A stretch of DNA of 64,000 bases, taken from assembly GCA_017644045.1 (NCBI GenBank), contig JAEPMI010000010.1:372001-436000 (forward strand). Direction: 5' to 3'. This document shows positions 23,774 to 33,833 of this stretch, piece after piece. The translations under genes and the position numbers were made by a program. This DNA comes from Deltaproteobacteria bacterium (GTDB taxonomy: Bacteria > Myxococcota_A > Polyangia > Polyangiales > Houyiibacteriaceae). Numbering within the stretch: position 1 is the stretch's first letter; each line of letters opens with the position of its first letter. The notes under the pieces were generated by a model. The model did no database searches. It worked only from the letters and a program-made list of their open reading frames with translations, and was not told where the DNA came from.

Positions 23774-25090
23774 GTGTTCAGCCGAATCTTCATCGTCCGC
23801 CGCGGCCAGGCTGCCATCCGCGTCGCCCGCACCTGCAAGCGCCTCGGGATCACCGCGGTCGCGCTCCGGGCCCCCGAGGGCAGCGGGCTGCACATCGAGG
23901 CCTGCGACATCTCGCTGGAGGTCGACGTGACCGAGGGGATGCTCGACGTGGAGCAGCTCGTCGCGCGCGCCGTCGAGAACGAGATCGACGCGGTGCACCC
24001 CGGGTTCGGCCGGCACCGGCAGCGGGACGCCATCGCCCGCGCGCTCGAGCAGCAGGGGCTGCCCTTCGTGGGCCAGGACGCCGACGCCGCCGCCGCGCTG
24101 ACCGACCGGACCGCCTTCCGCGCGTTGGTCGAGGAAGTGGGCGGCCGGGTGATCCCTGGCTCGGAGGGTGCGGTCGAGACGCTCGGGCAGGCCTCGCTGG
24201 TCGCCGAGGAGATCGGCTACCCGGTCGTGCTCGGACCGGCCGAGGACGGCGACGACCCGTCGTGGACCATCGTGGACGATGAGGACGACCTCCCGGCGGC
24301 CTTCGAGAAGCTGCAGGGTCAGGGGCCCCTCGCCGTGGAGAAGTGGCTCCCGCGCGCTCGGGCGGTGGAGCTGATCGTCGCCATCGACGCCGAGGGCGAG
24401 GTGGCGCCCATCTGCGACCGCGAGGAGACCCTCTTCGCCGAAGGCCGCAGCCTCATCGAGGAGTGCCCGTCGACGGCCTTCGTCTTTCGTACCGACGGCC
24501 AGGCGATCCAGGAGATGGCCTTCGACCTCGCGCTACGGATCGCCAAGCAGGTCACCAGCGCCGGGCTGCTCCGCGTCGGACTGCTGGTGGACGAGGCCGG
24601 CCGCCTCTACGTCAGCCACGCCGACCTGGGACTGCCCGCCCTCCTGACCGCGGCCGAGATGGTCACCGGTCTGGACCTGGTGGGGCTCGAGATGCAGCTC
24701 GCCGCCGGCGTCCCGATGCCCGACGAGGTGCTGGCGCTCCAGCCCTCCGGTCACGCGATCAGCGCACAGCTGATGGCCACCGGCGAGGCGGACCCCGAGG
24801 CGACGGCCACCACCATGCGCTTCCCCGCGGCGCCTCAGCGCAGTGTGCGGGTGGAGCAGAGCGTCATGGAGGGCTTCTGCATCCCGCCGGACGACTTCCC
24901 GCGCCTGGCGAAGATCACCGCCTACGCGCCGATCCGGCACCAGGCGGCCCTGACCCTCGACCGGATGCTGGCCGGGAGCGTGGTGGCGCCCTACCCGACG
25001 AACTGCGACCGGCTGCGGTCGATCCTGAACGACGAGTCGTTCCGGGCCGGCCAGTACGACGCCTCCTTCTTCGACAAGAAGGCGTCGTAG
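23774..25090 (+). CDS. Biotin carboxylase-like protein with degraded active site
   Basis: The 438-residue protein follows the three-domain order of biotin carboxylase: N-terminal VRRGQAAIRVARTCKRLGI (usual NRGEIA.R), AVHPGFGRH (usual IHPGYGFLSEN), GLPFVGQDADAAAALTDRTAF, an ATP-grasp-like centre, and the C-terminal TNCDRLRSIL. Key elements are missing: the glycine-rich ATP loop (GGGGRGM) is replaced by GPAEDGDDPS, and the catalytic E-x-N-x-R-x-Q-V-E-H segment reads YVSHADLGLPALLT. It is therefore probably a non-catalytic ATP-grasp relative. No biotin carboxyl carrier gene is adjacent; pccB is 37 kb away. GTG start at 23774, between divergent ybeY and convergent eno. Confidence 0.85.
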   Translation: MFSRIFIVRRGQAAIRVARTCKRLGITAVALRAPEGSGLHIEACDISLEVDVTEGMLDVEQLVARAVENEIDAVHPGFGRHRQRDAIARALEQQGLPFVGQDADAAAALTDRTAFRALVEEVGGRVIPGSEGAVETLGQASLVAEEIGYPVVLGPAEDGDDPSWTIVDDEDDLPAAFEKLQGQGPLAVEKWLPRARAVELIVAIDAEGEVAPICDREETLFAEGRSLIEECPSTAFVFRTDGQAIQEMAFDLALRIAKQVTSAGLLRVGLLVDEAGRLYVSHADLGLPALLTAAEMVTGLDLVGLEMQLAAGVPMPDEVLALQPSGHAISAQLMATGEADPEATATTMRFPAAPQRSVRVEQSVMEGFCIPPDDFPRLAKITAYAPIRHQAALTLDRMLAGSVVAPYPTNCDRLRSILNDESFRAGQYDASFFDKKAS

Positions 25091-25097
25091 CCGAGCC

Positions 25098-26546
<1,449 letters not shown>

Positions 26547-27605
26547 TCAATGACCGAGGCCGGGGACGTCGGGGTCGACGCCGGCGACGCCGGTCTCGAT
26601 GAACATCCGACCTTCCGTCATGTCGACGTGGAAGTGGTTCCGGTGGGCGTCGTTGTAGTTCGGTGTGAGGATGGTCTCGAAGATGCCTTCCTCGTACATC
26701 CGGCAGCCGATCTCGTGCAGGACGCGGTCGGCTTCCTCGGTGGCCGTGCCGGGGCAGGTGGCGCCGGCCGTGATGATCCAGTCACGCTCGAGCACGTACT
26801 CGGTGTCGCTCCCGGCGAGGCCGAAGCCCCAGAGATCGATGGCTCGCGCGTAGGCGTGCTGGCTCGGGGTGCAGGTGCCCGAGTCCGGGTCGCCGCCCCC
26901 GATGCAGCGGTAGTTGTAGATGCCGATGTGGATCGCCTCGTCGATGCCGAGCTCCTCGAGGACCATCGCGAGGTGGTGGAGCCGCGGCGCGAGCTCGCAG
27001 TCCATCAGCAGGCGGGTCGGCGAGTCGTTGCTGACGTAGCGGAACGCGACCGAGCCGAAGTAGGGCTGCACGTAGACCGGATCGCCGATGCCCTGCTGCG
27101 AACCGGAGGGCTCCCAGTCCAGGCCGAGCGCGTCGAGCATGGCGTGGCAGGAGCCGTCGTCCGGTGGCGTGACCTCGACGGTGATCTGGTCGCGCGCCCG
27201 TTCCAGCCCGGATGCGTCGAGTCCGACGGCGGTGAGGGTCCGAGTGCCATTGCCTCGCAGGGCCAGGCTCACGGTCTCGATAGCGGCGGGCACGTCGACC
27301 CGAGCCCGCGGGTCGCCGTCGACCTGCACCTCGAGCGTCTGAACGCCCTGCACCGAGACGGAGACGTCCACGAACGCGACCCAGTCGCCCATGTCGATGC
27401 CGGAGCGGGCGAAGCTGGCGCCGTCCATGGGGTCGGTGATGCTCACTGCAGGGTCCGCGACCTCGGCGTCGACGGGCGCGGACCCGCCGTCGAGCTCGCC
27501 GCGTGGCACGACCGCCACGGAGCCCGCCGGGTCCTCCAGCGTGCTGGGGCCGACGTCGCCACAACCGAGCGCGAGGGCGAGCGCCAGCGGCGCCCATCGT
27601 TCCAT
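26547..27605 (-). CDS. Lipoprotein with extensin-like (M15-related) C-terminal domain
   Basis: This 352-residue predicted lipoprotein starts at ATG 27605; the lipid Cys is residue 15 (LALALGCGD). An Asp/Gly/Pro linker and a beta-sandwich-like region (~45-150, DPAVSITDPMDGASFA) lead to an extensin-like domain at ~155-335: SQHAYARAIDLWGF and LTPNYNDAHRNHFHVDM supply His-Asp and His-x-His residues of the M15/VanY zinc fold, and four or five Cys may form disulfides. It is likely an envelope-bound peptidoglycan- or polysaccharide-active protein, but no activity is established for this family. GTG codons upstream (27614, 27611) are less likely starts. It diverges from the dehydrogenase by 53 bases. 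Confidence 0.85.
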   Translation of the reverse strand: MERWAPLALALALGCGDVGPSTLEDPAGSVAVVPRGELDGGSAPVDAEVADPAVSITDPMDGASFARSGIDMGDWVAFVDVSVSVQGVQTLEVQVDGDPRARVDVPAAIETVSLALRGNGTRTLTAVGLDASGLERARDQITVEVTPPDDGSCHAMLDALGLDWEPSGSQQGIGDPVYVQPYFGSVAFRYVSNDSPTRLLMDCELAPRLHHLAMVLEELGIDEAIHIGIYNYRCIGGGDPDSGTCTPSQHAYARAIDLWGFGLAGSDTEYVLERDWIITAGATCPGTATEEADRVLHEIGCRMYEEGIFETILTPNYNDAHRNHFHVDMTEGRMFIETGVAGVDPDVPGLGH

Positions 27606-27658
27606 CCACACCACGCCGAAGCTTGACCGACGCGGGCCAGGCGAGGCAAGGCCACCTC

Positions 27659-28663
27659 ATGGGTGCCCCCTTCCCCTTCGACCTCGACCGCGATCGCTTC
27701 CTCTTCCTGAGCGACCGACGCAGCGGACTGCGCGCGATCCTCTGCCTGGACGACTTCCGCGCCGGCCCCGCCGCCGGCGGCATCCGCACTCGAGCCTATG
27801 CATCGGTCGAGGAGGCCGCCGCCGAGGTGGCCGGCCTCGCCCGCGGCATGACGATCAAGTGCGCCCTCGCCGGGCTCGCGGCCGGTGGGGGGAAGACCGT
27901 GGTGCTCGACCACCCGGGAATGGATCGACCGGCGGCCTTTCGCGCGCTCGGTCGCTACATCGAGGAGCTCGGAGGCCGCTACCACGCCGCGGGAGACTTC
28001 GGCACGACCGCCGCCGATCTCGCCGAGGCGGCGTCGCAGACGCGCTACGTGCACACCAACGAAGCCGACCTGACCGTCGCGGTCGGAGAGAGCATTCGAC
28101 GCTGCCTCGCGGTGGCCTTTCGACGGATCGACCGCGGCGGGCTCGAGGGGCGCCGCGTCGCGGTTCAGGGCTGCGGCGCCATCGGCGCGGCCGTGGCCCG
28201 CGTGCTCCTGAACGCGGGCTGCTCGCTGGTGGTCGCAGACGTCGACGACGAACGCGCCGCCGCGGTCGGTGCGCTCGGCGCCGAGGTGGTGCCGCCGGAG
28301 ACGCTGCTGAGCGTGAAGGCGGACGCGCTGGTGCCGGCCGCGCTCGGCGGCGTCATCGACGAGAAGACCGTCGAGACGCTGCGGGTGCGGGTGCTCTGCG
28401 GCGCGGCCAACGGGATCGTGACGAACGACGAGGTCGGCAACCGGCTGCACCTGCGCGGCATCCTCCACGTGCCCGACGCGCTCGGGAGCGCGGGCGCCGT
28501 GATGGACGGGATCGGCGCCGCCGTCATGGGGCTCGACGACCGGACCCCGCTCTTCGACGCGCTCGAGGCGACGACCGCGGAGGTGCTCGAACAGTCGGCG
28601 GATGGCGGCAACGCCGACGCCATCGCACGGCAGCTGGCCTTCGACCGGCTGCGCGTGCTCTAG
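27659..28663 (+). CDS. Glu/Leu/Phe/Val-type dehydrogenase, probably leucine dehydrogenase-like
   Basis: The enzyme would oxidatively deaminate a branched-chain or aromatic amino acid with NAD. The 334-residue length fits leucine/valine dehydrogenases rather than glutamate dehydrogenase. Visible are AAGGIRTRAY, MTIKCALAGLAAGGGKTVV with the catalytic Lys near 79, AAGDFGTTAAD with the catalytic Asp, and the Rossmann motif VAVQGCGAIGAAVARVLL near 170. The segment LCGAANGIVTNDEVG is typical. The start ATG is at 27659; the frame continues upstream over the divergent lipoprotein. Its stop shares the palindrome CTAG with the stop of lgt on the other strand. Substrate is inferred. Confidence 0.88.
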   Translation: MGAPFPFDLDRDRFLFLSDRRSGLRAILCLDDFRAGPAAGGIRTRAYASVEEAAAEVAGLARGMTIKCALAGLAAGGGKTVVLDHPGMDRPAAFRALGRYIEELGGRYHAAGDFGTTAADLAEAASQTRYVHTNEADLTVAVGESIRRCLAVAFRRIDRGGLEGRRVAVQGCGAIGAAVARVLLNAGCSLVVADVDDERAAAVGALGAEVVPPETLLSVKADALVPAALGGVIDEKTVETLRVRVLCGAANGIVTNDEVGNRLHLRGILHVPDALGSAGAVMDGIGAAVMGLDDRTPLFDALEATTAEVLEQSADGGNADAIARQLAFDRLRVL

Positions 28664-29784
28664 GCCTTCTTGCGGCGGCGGACCTTGCCGCTCGTCTTCG
28701 ACGTCTTCTTGCCGGACGTCTTCTTCGGCGCCTTCTCTTCGTCCTCGTCGTCGTCGCCTTCAGCCGGCTTCCCGTCCGGGTCGAAGGCCATCTCGTCGGG
28801 GATGGTCCACTCGGGCTTCTTGATGACTCGACGGAGCATGATGGCCGCGACGATGAACATCGCGATCGACGCATACTGACCGGGCGTGAGGCCCGAGTAG
28901 CGCACGTCGCTCGACTCGAGGTCGGTGGCGCGGAGGTAGTCGAGGAAGAAGCGGATGGGGGCATAGATGAGCGGCATGAGCGCGCACCACAGACCCATCG
29001 GCCGCTTCTCCTTGTCGGGCCGCTTGAAGTAGATGAACAGGAAGAGGAGCATCATCGCGCCAGCGATGAAGACCTCGTAGAGACCGAGGTCGTGCCGGAC
29101 GATGTCGCCCTCGTAGTAGTTCTCGACGCCGAGGAAGAAGGTCGTCTCGCTGCCGGGGTGGTCGTGGACCACGAAGCAGCCCATCCGCCCGAAGAACCAG
29201 CCGAGCGGAAAGCCGAAGCAGACCGCGTCCGCGAGCGGGAGCGTCGGCATCTTGCGGCGCTTCTTCCAGACCCACAGGCCGAACATCGCGCCGAAGAAGC
29301 CGCCGTAGCTCGAGAGACCGAGCCAGCGCTGGAAGAGCAGCCGCGGGTCCTTGAGGATCTCGATCAGCGTCTCGGTCTCGTAGAAGACGCCGTTCAGGAT
29401 GTAGCAGGCGACGAAGCCGATCACGATCACGTGCGTGACGAAGTCGGCCAGCCACCCCGGGTCGATGCCCTCGCGCTTCGCGTACCACTCGCTCAGCCGC
29501 GCGCCGAGGAGCACGCCCGTGGCGACGAGGATGCCGAAGGGCTGAATCGGCACCTCCTCGAAGCCCATCAGGTAGGCGGCCGCGCCGACGCCCAGGCCGA
29601 CGAGCAAGGTGCTCATCGCCTGCTGGCGCCACTTGGGCACGATCATCGCGACGAGGCATGCGAAAGCCACGACTCCCAGGAGCGCCGGCAGCGCCACGTC
29701 CCAGGCATCGAGCTTGAACCACGGAATGTAGAGAAAAGTCCCCATGAGGCGGGCGCACCTTAGCAGGCGAACGCCAATGAGCAT
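28660..29784 (-). CDS. lgt: Prolipoprotein diacylglyceryl transferase
   Basis: Lgt attaches diacylglycerol from phosphatidylglycerol to the lipobox Cys of prolipoproteins in the inner membrane, so it serves the many lipoproteins in this window. The 374-residue protein has seven or more membrane helices and the Lgt signature GRMGCFVVHDHPG, together with SSYGGFFGA, HDLGLYEV and IRFFLDYLR. The C-terminal ~35 residues (EEKAPKKTSGKKTSK and a basic end) form an unusual charged tail. The start at 29784 is supported by GGAAGGGG five bases upstream; a second ATG at 29745 gives a more standard N-terminus. Its stop overlaps that of the convergent dehydrogenase at CTAG (28660-28663). Confidence 0.93.
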   Translation of the reverse strand: MLIGVRLLRCARLMGTFLYIPWFKLDAWDVALPALLGVVAFACLVAMIVPKWRQQAMSTLLVGLGVGAAAYLMGFEEVPIQPFGILVATGVLLGARLSEWYAKREGIDPGWLADFVTHVIVIGFVACYILNGVFYETETLIEILKDPRLLFQRWLGLSSYGGFFGAMFGLWVWKKRRKMPTLPLADAVCFGFPLGWFFGRMGCFVVHDHPGSETTFFLGVENYYEGDIVRHDLGLYEVFIAGAMMLLFLFIYFKRPDKEKRPMGLWCALMPLIYAPIRFFLDYLRATDLESSDVRYSGLTPGQYASIAMFIVAAIMLRRVIKKPEWTIPDEMAFDPDGKPAEGDDDEDEEKAPKKTSGKKTSKTSGKVRRRKKA

Positions 29785-29901
29785 GTGCCCCTTCCATGCG
29801 GGGCCAAATTCACCAAAAGCTCAGCGATTTCAGACCCAAACACCCCTCTTCGGGTCCCTCGGCGTGGCCCTCGGAGTCGCGCTCGTTACACTGAGGACCC
29901 G

Positions 29902-31212
29902 GTGACCCCCCGCCACACCAACCTGCGCTCGGCCCTCCTCGGCGCGCTGGCGTCCGTCGCGACGCACGTGGTGATCTACGCCTGGCTGCAGTCGTTGCCG
30001 GTCTCGAGCGCGTCGGCGAACGACCTCGATCGACAGCGTCTGATCGAGCTGCCGGCGAGCGCGTTCGCGGGGCAGTCGCCTTCGGGACGACGTGCGCGAG
30101 AGGCGCTCCCGACGGTGAACGGCGGCCCGCGCTCGGCGCAGAACGTGAGCGCCGAGAGCCGCGGTGAGCGCGGCGACGATTCCGGCGCGGTCGAGTTCAC
30201 CCTACTGGTCGATCGCGCGCACCCGGTGAACCTGCAGGACAGCCCGCTGAACGCGATCGGCGCCGCCCAGACCCAGCGCATCCGCACCGCGGCCGACCGC
30301 GCGGCGTGGGAGAACATGCGGCGTGCGTCCCCGAACCCAGCGGACGCCCCCTTCCTCGCGAGCGGAGACGGGCCGCACCCGGAACGGCGACCGCTCGACC
30401 CCCGCGACGCGATGGACGGCGCGCGCCTCTCGCCCGGTGGGGCCGTGCTGGGCGACAGGAACGACCGAGCCGGTGCGCTGGGACCGAGTGGCGGCCGCGG
30501 GCCGAGCACCCGCGGTGACTCCGGCGCGGCCAACCAGCGTTCGGCCCGCGCCGGCGCCGAGCGAGAGGCGCCCACCCGCGGCATCGTGGGCGGGCGCGGT
30601 GACACGGAGCAGCAAGCGGCGGACTCGGCGTTCGCGCGCCCGTCCGTCGACCGGGGCCCCGCCACCACGACGGCCGAGCGGACCGGTCGCGTTCGTGACG
30701 ACCGCGACGCCGAGCTGCTCGCGGCGCAGCTGCTCCAGTCGGTCGTCGACTCGAGCCAACGCCGCGGTCCGAGGCCGGGCATCGGGAACGGTGGCGTGGG
30801 CGGCGGCGGCGCGCCTGGCTCCGGTGGCGGCGAAGGCGAAGGCGGCCGAGCGACGGCGCATGGCCCGGGCTCGGGCCGACACGGCGCCCTCGACACCGGC
30901 GACCCGCGCTACATCCGCTGGTACACCGATCAGCGTCGGCGGGTGGAGCGGGTGCTGAGCTTCCCGGAGGAGCGCGCGCTCGCGATGGACCAGGGGCTCA
31001 CGGTGGTGAGCCTTCGGGTCCGCCGGGACGGTTCGCTCGCGGGCCCGCCGCGGCGCAAGCGCTCCAGCGGCTTCTCCGACTTCGACGCGGAAGCGCTGCG
31101 CGCGATCCGCGCGGTGGCGCCCTTCGAGCCCCTGCCGGCGGAGCTGGCGCCCGAGCGGGACGTGCTGGTGTTGGACATGACCATCGACTTCCAGAACCCG
31201 ATGGTGCGCTGA
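29902..31212 (+). CDS. TonB-like energy-transducer family protein
   Basis: The 436-residue product from GTG 29902 (GAGG seven bases upstream) has a short cytoplasmic N-terminus, one signal-anchor helix (~10-28, LLGALASVATHVVIYAWL), a long Arg/Gly/Ala-rich periplasmic linker (~30-330), and a TonB C-terminal-like domain at ~345-436: RYIRWYTDQRRRVERVLSFP, GLTVVSLRVRRDGSL, FDAEALRAIRAVAPFEPLP. The linker is unusual because it is Arg/Gly-rich, not Pro/Lys-rich. No ExbB/ExbD or receptor gene is nearby, so the partner is unknown; AgmX- or TolA-like roles are alternatives. A hairpin overlapping the stop codon (31211-31235) may terminate transcription. Confidence 0.85.
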   Translation: MTPRHTNLRSALLGALASVATHVVIYAWLQSLPVSSASANDLDRQRLIELPASAFAGQSPSGRRAREALPTVNGGPRSAQNVSAESRGERGDDSGAVEFTLLVDRAHPVNLQDSPLNAIGAAQTQRIRTAADRAAWENMRRASPNPADAPFLASGDGPHPERRPLDPRDAMDGARLSPGGAVLGDRNDRAGALGPSGGRGPSTRGDSGAANQRSARAGAEREAPTRGIVGGRGDTEQQAADSAFARPSVDRGPATTTAERTGRVRDDRDAELLAAQLLQSVVDSSQRRGPRPGIGNGGVGGGGAPGSGGGEGEGGRATAHGPGSGRHGALDTGDPRYIRWYTDQRRRVERVLSFPEERALAMDQGLTVVSLRVRRDGSLAGPPRRKRSSGFSDFDAEALRAIRAVAPFEPLPAELAPERDVLVLDMTIDFQNPMVR

Positions 31213-31235
31213 TCGGCGGGCGAAGCCCGACGATC
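31211..31235 (+). terminator. Hairpin at the TonB-like gene stop
   Basis: GATCG then CGGGC pairs with GCCCG then CGATC across one G/A mismatch, loop GAA, beginning on the last two bases of the stop codon. No T-run follows; a hexanucleotide array begins two bases later. Confidence 0.5.
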
Positions 31236-31236
31236 A

Positions 31237-31270
31237 CCCGTGCCCGTGCCCGTGCCCTTGCCCGTGCCCG
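31237..31270. repeat. Hexanucleotide array, five CCCGTG units
   Basis: Units at 31237, 31243, 31249, 31255 (variant CCCTTG) and 31261, plus a partial CCCG, lie just past the TonB-like stop. Its reverse-complement counterpart is at 31387-31443, 116 bases away. Confidence 0.9.
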
Positions 31271-31386
31271 AAATCGGGAGGAACGGGCGAATCGAAGCTC
31301 AAACGACTGACACGCGAGGCTGACCAACGAAGCCGAGACCATCGGCTCGAACGTCCCAGGTCCGATTCTCTCCCCATCTCGATCAG

Positions 31387-31443
31387 GGGCACGGGCACGG
31401 GCACGGGCACGGGCACGGGCACGGGCACGGGCACGGGCACGGG
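31387..31443. repeat. Hexanucleotide array, nine GGGCAC units
   Basis: Nine perfect GGGCAC units (31387-31440) and a final GGG stand in inverted orientation to the five-unit array at 31237-31270. The two could pair over ~30 bases, placing 31271-31386 in a loop. The array lies 18 bases beyond the stop of the convergent lipoprotein gene (31462). Confidence 0.9.
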
Positions 31444-31461
31444 ATGTAGGCGCTATCGCGC

Positions 31462-31944
31462 CTACATGGCCTGCTGGCGGTAGAGCCGAATGGCGTAGTC
31501 GCCCTCACCCGCGTACGAGCGCGCTCGGATCTTGTAGACCCCCGGCTCCACCGGGCAGAGCGCATCCCGCAGACCCACCGTCACCTCGCGTCCGCGGCCC
31601 GGGCTCTGGAGCAGCGGGGCGCCGCCGGGGTCGAGCACGGTCAGCGAGAGCTCGGTGAGTGCGTCGTCGCTGACGCCGACCACCACGTAGCAGTACGTCC
31701 CGAGCATCACCTCGGGATGGGCGCGCGCCTGACCGTGACGGAGACTGCCTCGGTGAATCGTCTCGCTCGGCTCGTAGCGCTCGACGCGCTCCAGACCGAT
31801 GGCGTGGATCCGCGCGCCGAGCGGATCGGTCGCCGGGTCCGGCGCCTCGCCGTGATCGACCGGTGCCGCCGGCGGGACCACCTCGGGAGCCTCCTGCTCG
31901 CAGGCGACGAGCAGAGTGGCGAGAGCCAGGAGCATGACGCGCAT
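31462..31944 (-). CDS. Small lipoprotein with PPC-like beta domain
   Basis: The 160-residue protein from ATG 31944 has a textbook lipoprotein signal with lipid Cys at residue 15 (LLVACEQE). After a Pro-rich linker, residues ~65-160 resemble a bacterial pre-peptidase C-terminal (PPC) domain: YCYVVVGVSDDALTELSLTVL and the closing GVYKIRARSYAGEGDYAIRLY. PPC domains accompany secreted proteases. A longer start, GTG at 31989, would overlap the stop of the upstream metalloprotease-like gene as GTGA and also deserves consideration. It is the last gene of a three-gene lipoprotein operon. Confidence 0.82.
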   Translation of the reverse strand: MRVMLLALATLLVACEQEAPEVVPPAAPVDHGEAPDPATDPLGARIHAIGLERVERYEPSETIHRGSLRHGQARAHPEVMLGTYCYVVVGVSDDALTELSLTVLDPGGAPLLQSPGRGREVTVGLRDALCPVEPGVYKIRARSYAGEGDYAIRLYRQQAM

Positions 31945-31985
31945 GCCCTGCCCTTGGCACAGGACCGCACCGAGACCAAGCGCCC

Positions 31986-33833
31986 TCACGGCTCGCCCAG
32001 GATGCCGTCGAGGTAGGTCGCCGACTCGCCGCAGATCTGGCTCGTGGCGAAGCCGGACTGCGCGGCGCGCTCACCGAAGGGTCGCGCGCTGCCGGAGTCC
32101 ATCAGGCAGCCCTCGCGGTCACCGGCGTTGTGGAAGACGGTCGACGCACCGAAGGGCGCCGCGAGCCCGAAGCTGTGGCCGAGCTCGTGGGCCGTGGTCT
32201 CGCCGATGGCCGCCGCCAGCGCGTTCACCGCGCGCGCCACCACGGCCGCCCGCGGTCCGCTGCCGGCGACCTCGGCCGCGGTCGCGGGCTCTTCGCGAAC
32301 CGGGTCGAAGATCTCGTCGAAGAGGGGGTCGGGGTTCGGACCCACGTCGCCCGTCGGAATCTCCGGATGCGATGACCACATCAGCATCGACTCCACGAAG
32401 ACGCCGCCGTAGCCCGGGAAGCCATCCTCCTGGGTCTCGGCGTTCTCCCCGCCGATCGCGTCGAAGAGGCGAAGGTTGCCGACGTCCTTGCCGGGTGAGT
32501 TGTCGTAGCCGAAGAGCCCGAGGCCGTTTGGATCGGGGCCACCGAGCTCCACCGTCGCGTACCCGGCGTCGGAGACGTCCGTGGGCCGTTCGAGGCGCAC
32601 GTCGACTCGCCATGGCGCGTAGATGCTCTCGATCCGCTCGGCGACGCGCTCCTCGAGCTCGCCGGCCGCCGCGGCGAGGCCGAAGAGCGGCAGGCTCTCG
32701 TAGAACCCGGGCAGGAAGCGCACCCAGACGACTTGGGTGACCGGCGAGAGCGTCAGCGTGATCGGCGCCGCCGAGCCGCTCAGCTCGGTGTCGCCTGCGA
32801 ACGTCACGGGTGTCATCGAGCCCTCGAAGGTGCCTGCCGAGTCGCCGAAGAGCTCGGCGACGAGGCGCTGTCCGACCGGCTGCGAACCGAGCACCCAGAT
32901 CAGCGTCTCGCCGTCGCGCCACTCGAGCACGAGCTCCTCGTCGACCGCCTGCATCCCGCCGACCGGATCGGTGAAGGTGCCTTCGAGCTGCACCAAGGTG
33001 AGCTCGTCCGGATTGCCGCCGAGGAACCCTCCGCCACGCACGAGCACCAGGTGCTCGAGGGGCGCGACGGCGGGCTCCAGCGTGAAGATGGCCGGCGGCT
33101 GGAAGCGGAGCGTGGTGGCGATCGGCTCGGTCGTCATCGGGACTCGACCGGCGAGCGTCGCCTCGAGCGTGACGGTCCCCTCGAAGGCGCCGGGCATCGA
33201 GCCGCCGAGCTCCGTCCCGAGCACCACGAGCCCACGGCTCCGATCGCCGGGCTCCGCCTGGGTGACCGCGAGCTCGGCCGAGACCGGCGCGGCGGAGCCA
33301 CCCTCGGGCGTGAAGTCGCCGGTGAAGCGCGCGACCATCGTGCCTTCCGCCGGCTCGAGGAAGCCGCTGCCGCTGAGCACGGCCGGCTCGTTTCGGAACA
33401 CCGAGCCGCTCGGAGCTCCGTCGATGGTGAACGCGATGTCGGTCGCGAGCTCGAGCTCGTAGTCGAACGGATCGCTTCGCAGCGGTGCGCCCTGCGGGGT
33501 CTCCCCGACCAACGTCAGGGTGACGGCGTGCCGCCCTTCCCCGACCGACTCGAAGATCGCCGCCGTCAGCTCGTAGCCCCAGACCGCGTCGACGCTCGGG
33601 TCGCGCGGGACGAGATCGAAGGTCTCTCCTTCCGTCTCGAACGAGAGCCGCGGCGCCGCCGCCAACGCGTCGCGGTTCGCGACCGTGAGCACGAGCGCCG
33701 TGCCCGGGAGCTGCGGCTCGCTGCTGCGAACCCCGACGATGCGCGGATGCACCCGAACGTGGTCGGGTGGTCCTCCGCCGTCGTCGCCGCAGCCGAGCGC
33801 GGCGAGCAGACCCGCGATCAGAAGGGGACGCAT
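31986..33833 (-). CDS. Lipoprotein with IPT-like repeats and metzincin-like HELGH domain
   Basis: The 615-residue product from ATG 33833 has lipid Cys at residue 15 (AALGCGDDGG). The middle (~25-380) is made of beta-sandwich repeats of IPT/TIG type, each with a phrase like ILSGSGFLEP or LVRGGGFLGG. The C-terminal ~235 residues look like a zinc metalloprotease: TTAHELGHSFGLA near residue 548, followed by VFHNAGDREGCLMDSGS, which could supply a third His and the Met-turn. The third ligand spacing is not the standard HExxHxxGxxH, so it is at most an atypical metzincin. The start overlaps the upstream gene by 16 bases. Likely an outer-membrane or surface protease. Confidence 0.83.
   Translation of the reverse strand: MRPLLIAGLLAALGCGDDGGGPPDHVRVHPRIVGVRSSEPQLPGTALVLTVANRDALAAAPRLSFETEGETFDLVPRDPSVDAVWGYELTAAIFESVGEGRHAVTLTLVGETPQGAPLRSDPFDYELELATDIAFTIDGAPSGSVFRNEPAVLSGSGFLEPAEGTMVARFTGDFTPEGGSAAPVSAELAVTQAEPGDRSRGLVVLGTELGGSMPGAFEGTVTLEATLAGRVPMTTEPIATTLRFQPPAIFTLEPAVAPLEHLVLVRGGGFLGGNPDELTLVQLEGTFTDPVGGMQAVDEELVLEWRDGETLIWVLGSQPVGQRLVAELFGDSAGTFEGSMTPVTFAGDTELSGSAAPITLTLSPVTQVVWVRFLPGFYESLPLFGLAAAAGELEERVAERIESIYAPWRVDVRLERPTDVSDAGYATVELGGPDPNGLGLFGYDNSPGKDVGNLRLFDAIGGENAETQEDGFPGYGGVFVESMLMWSSHPEIPTGDVGPNPDPLFDEIFDPVREEPATAAEVAGSGPRAAVVARAVNALAAAIGETTAHELGHSFGLAAPFGASTVFHNAGDREGCLMDSGSARPFGERAAQSGFATSQICGESATYLDGILGEP

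Noticed and set aside
23774-25090. Functional accC partner for pccB
   Set aside because: ATP-loop and catalytic residues are missing and no biotin carrier is adjacent.
31237-31443. Coding Val-Pro repeats in the hexanucleotide arrays
   Set aside because: Open frames through the arrays are short, unsupported by ribosome sites and lie beyond both gene stops.
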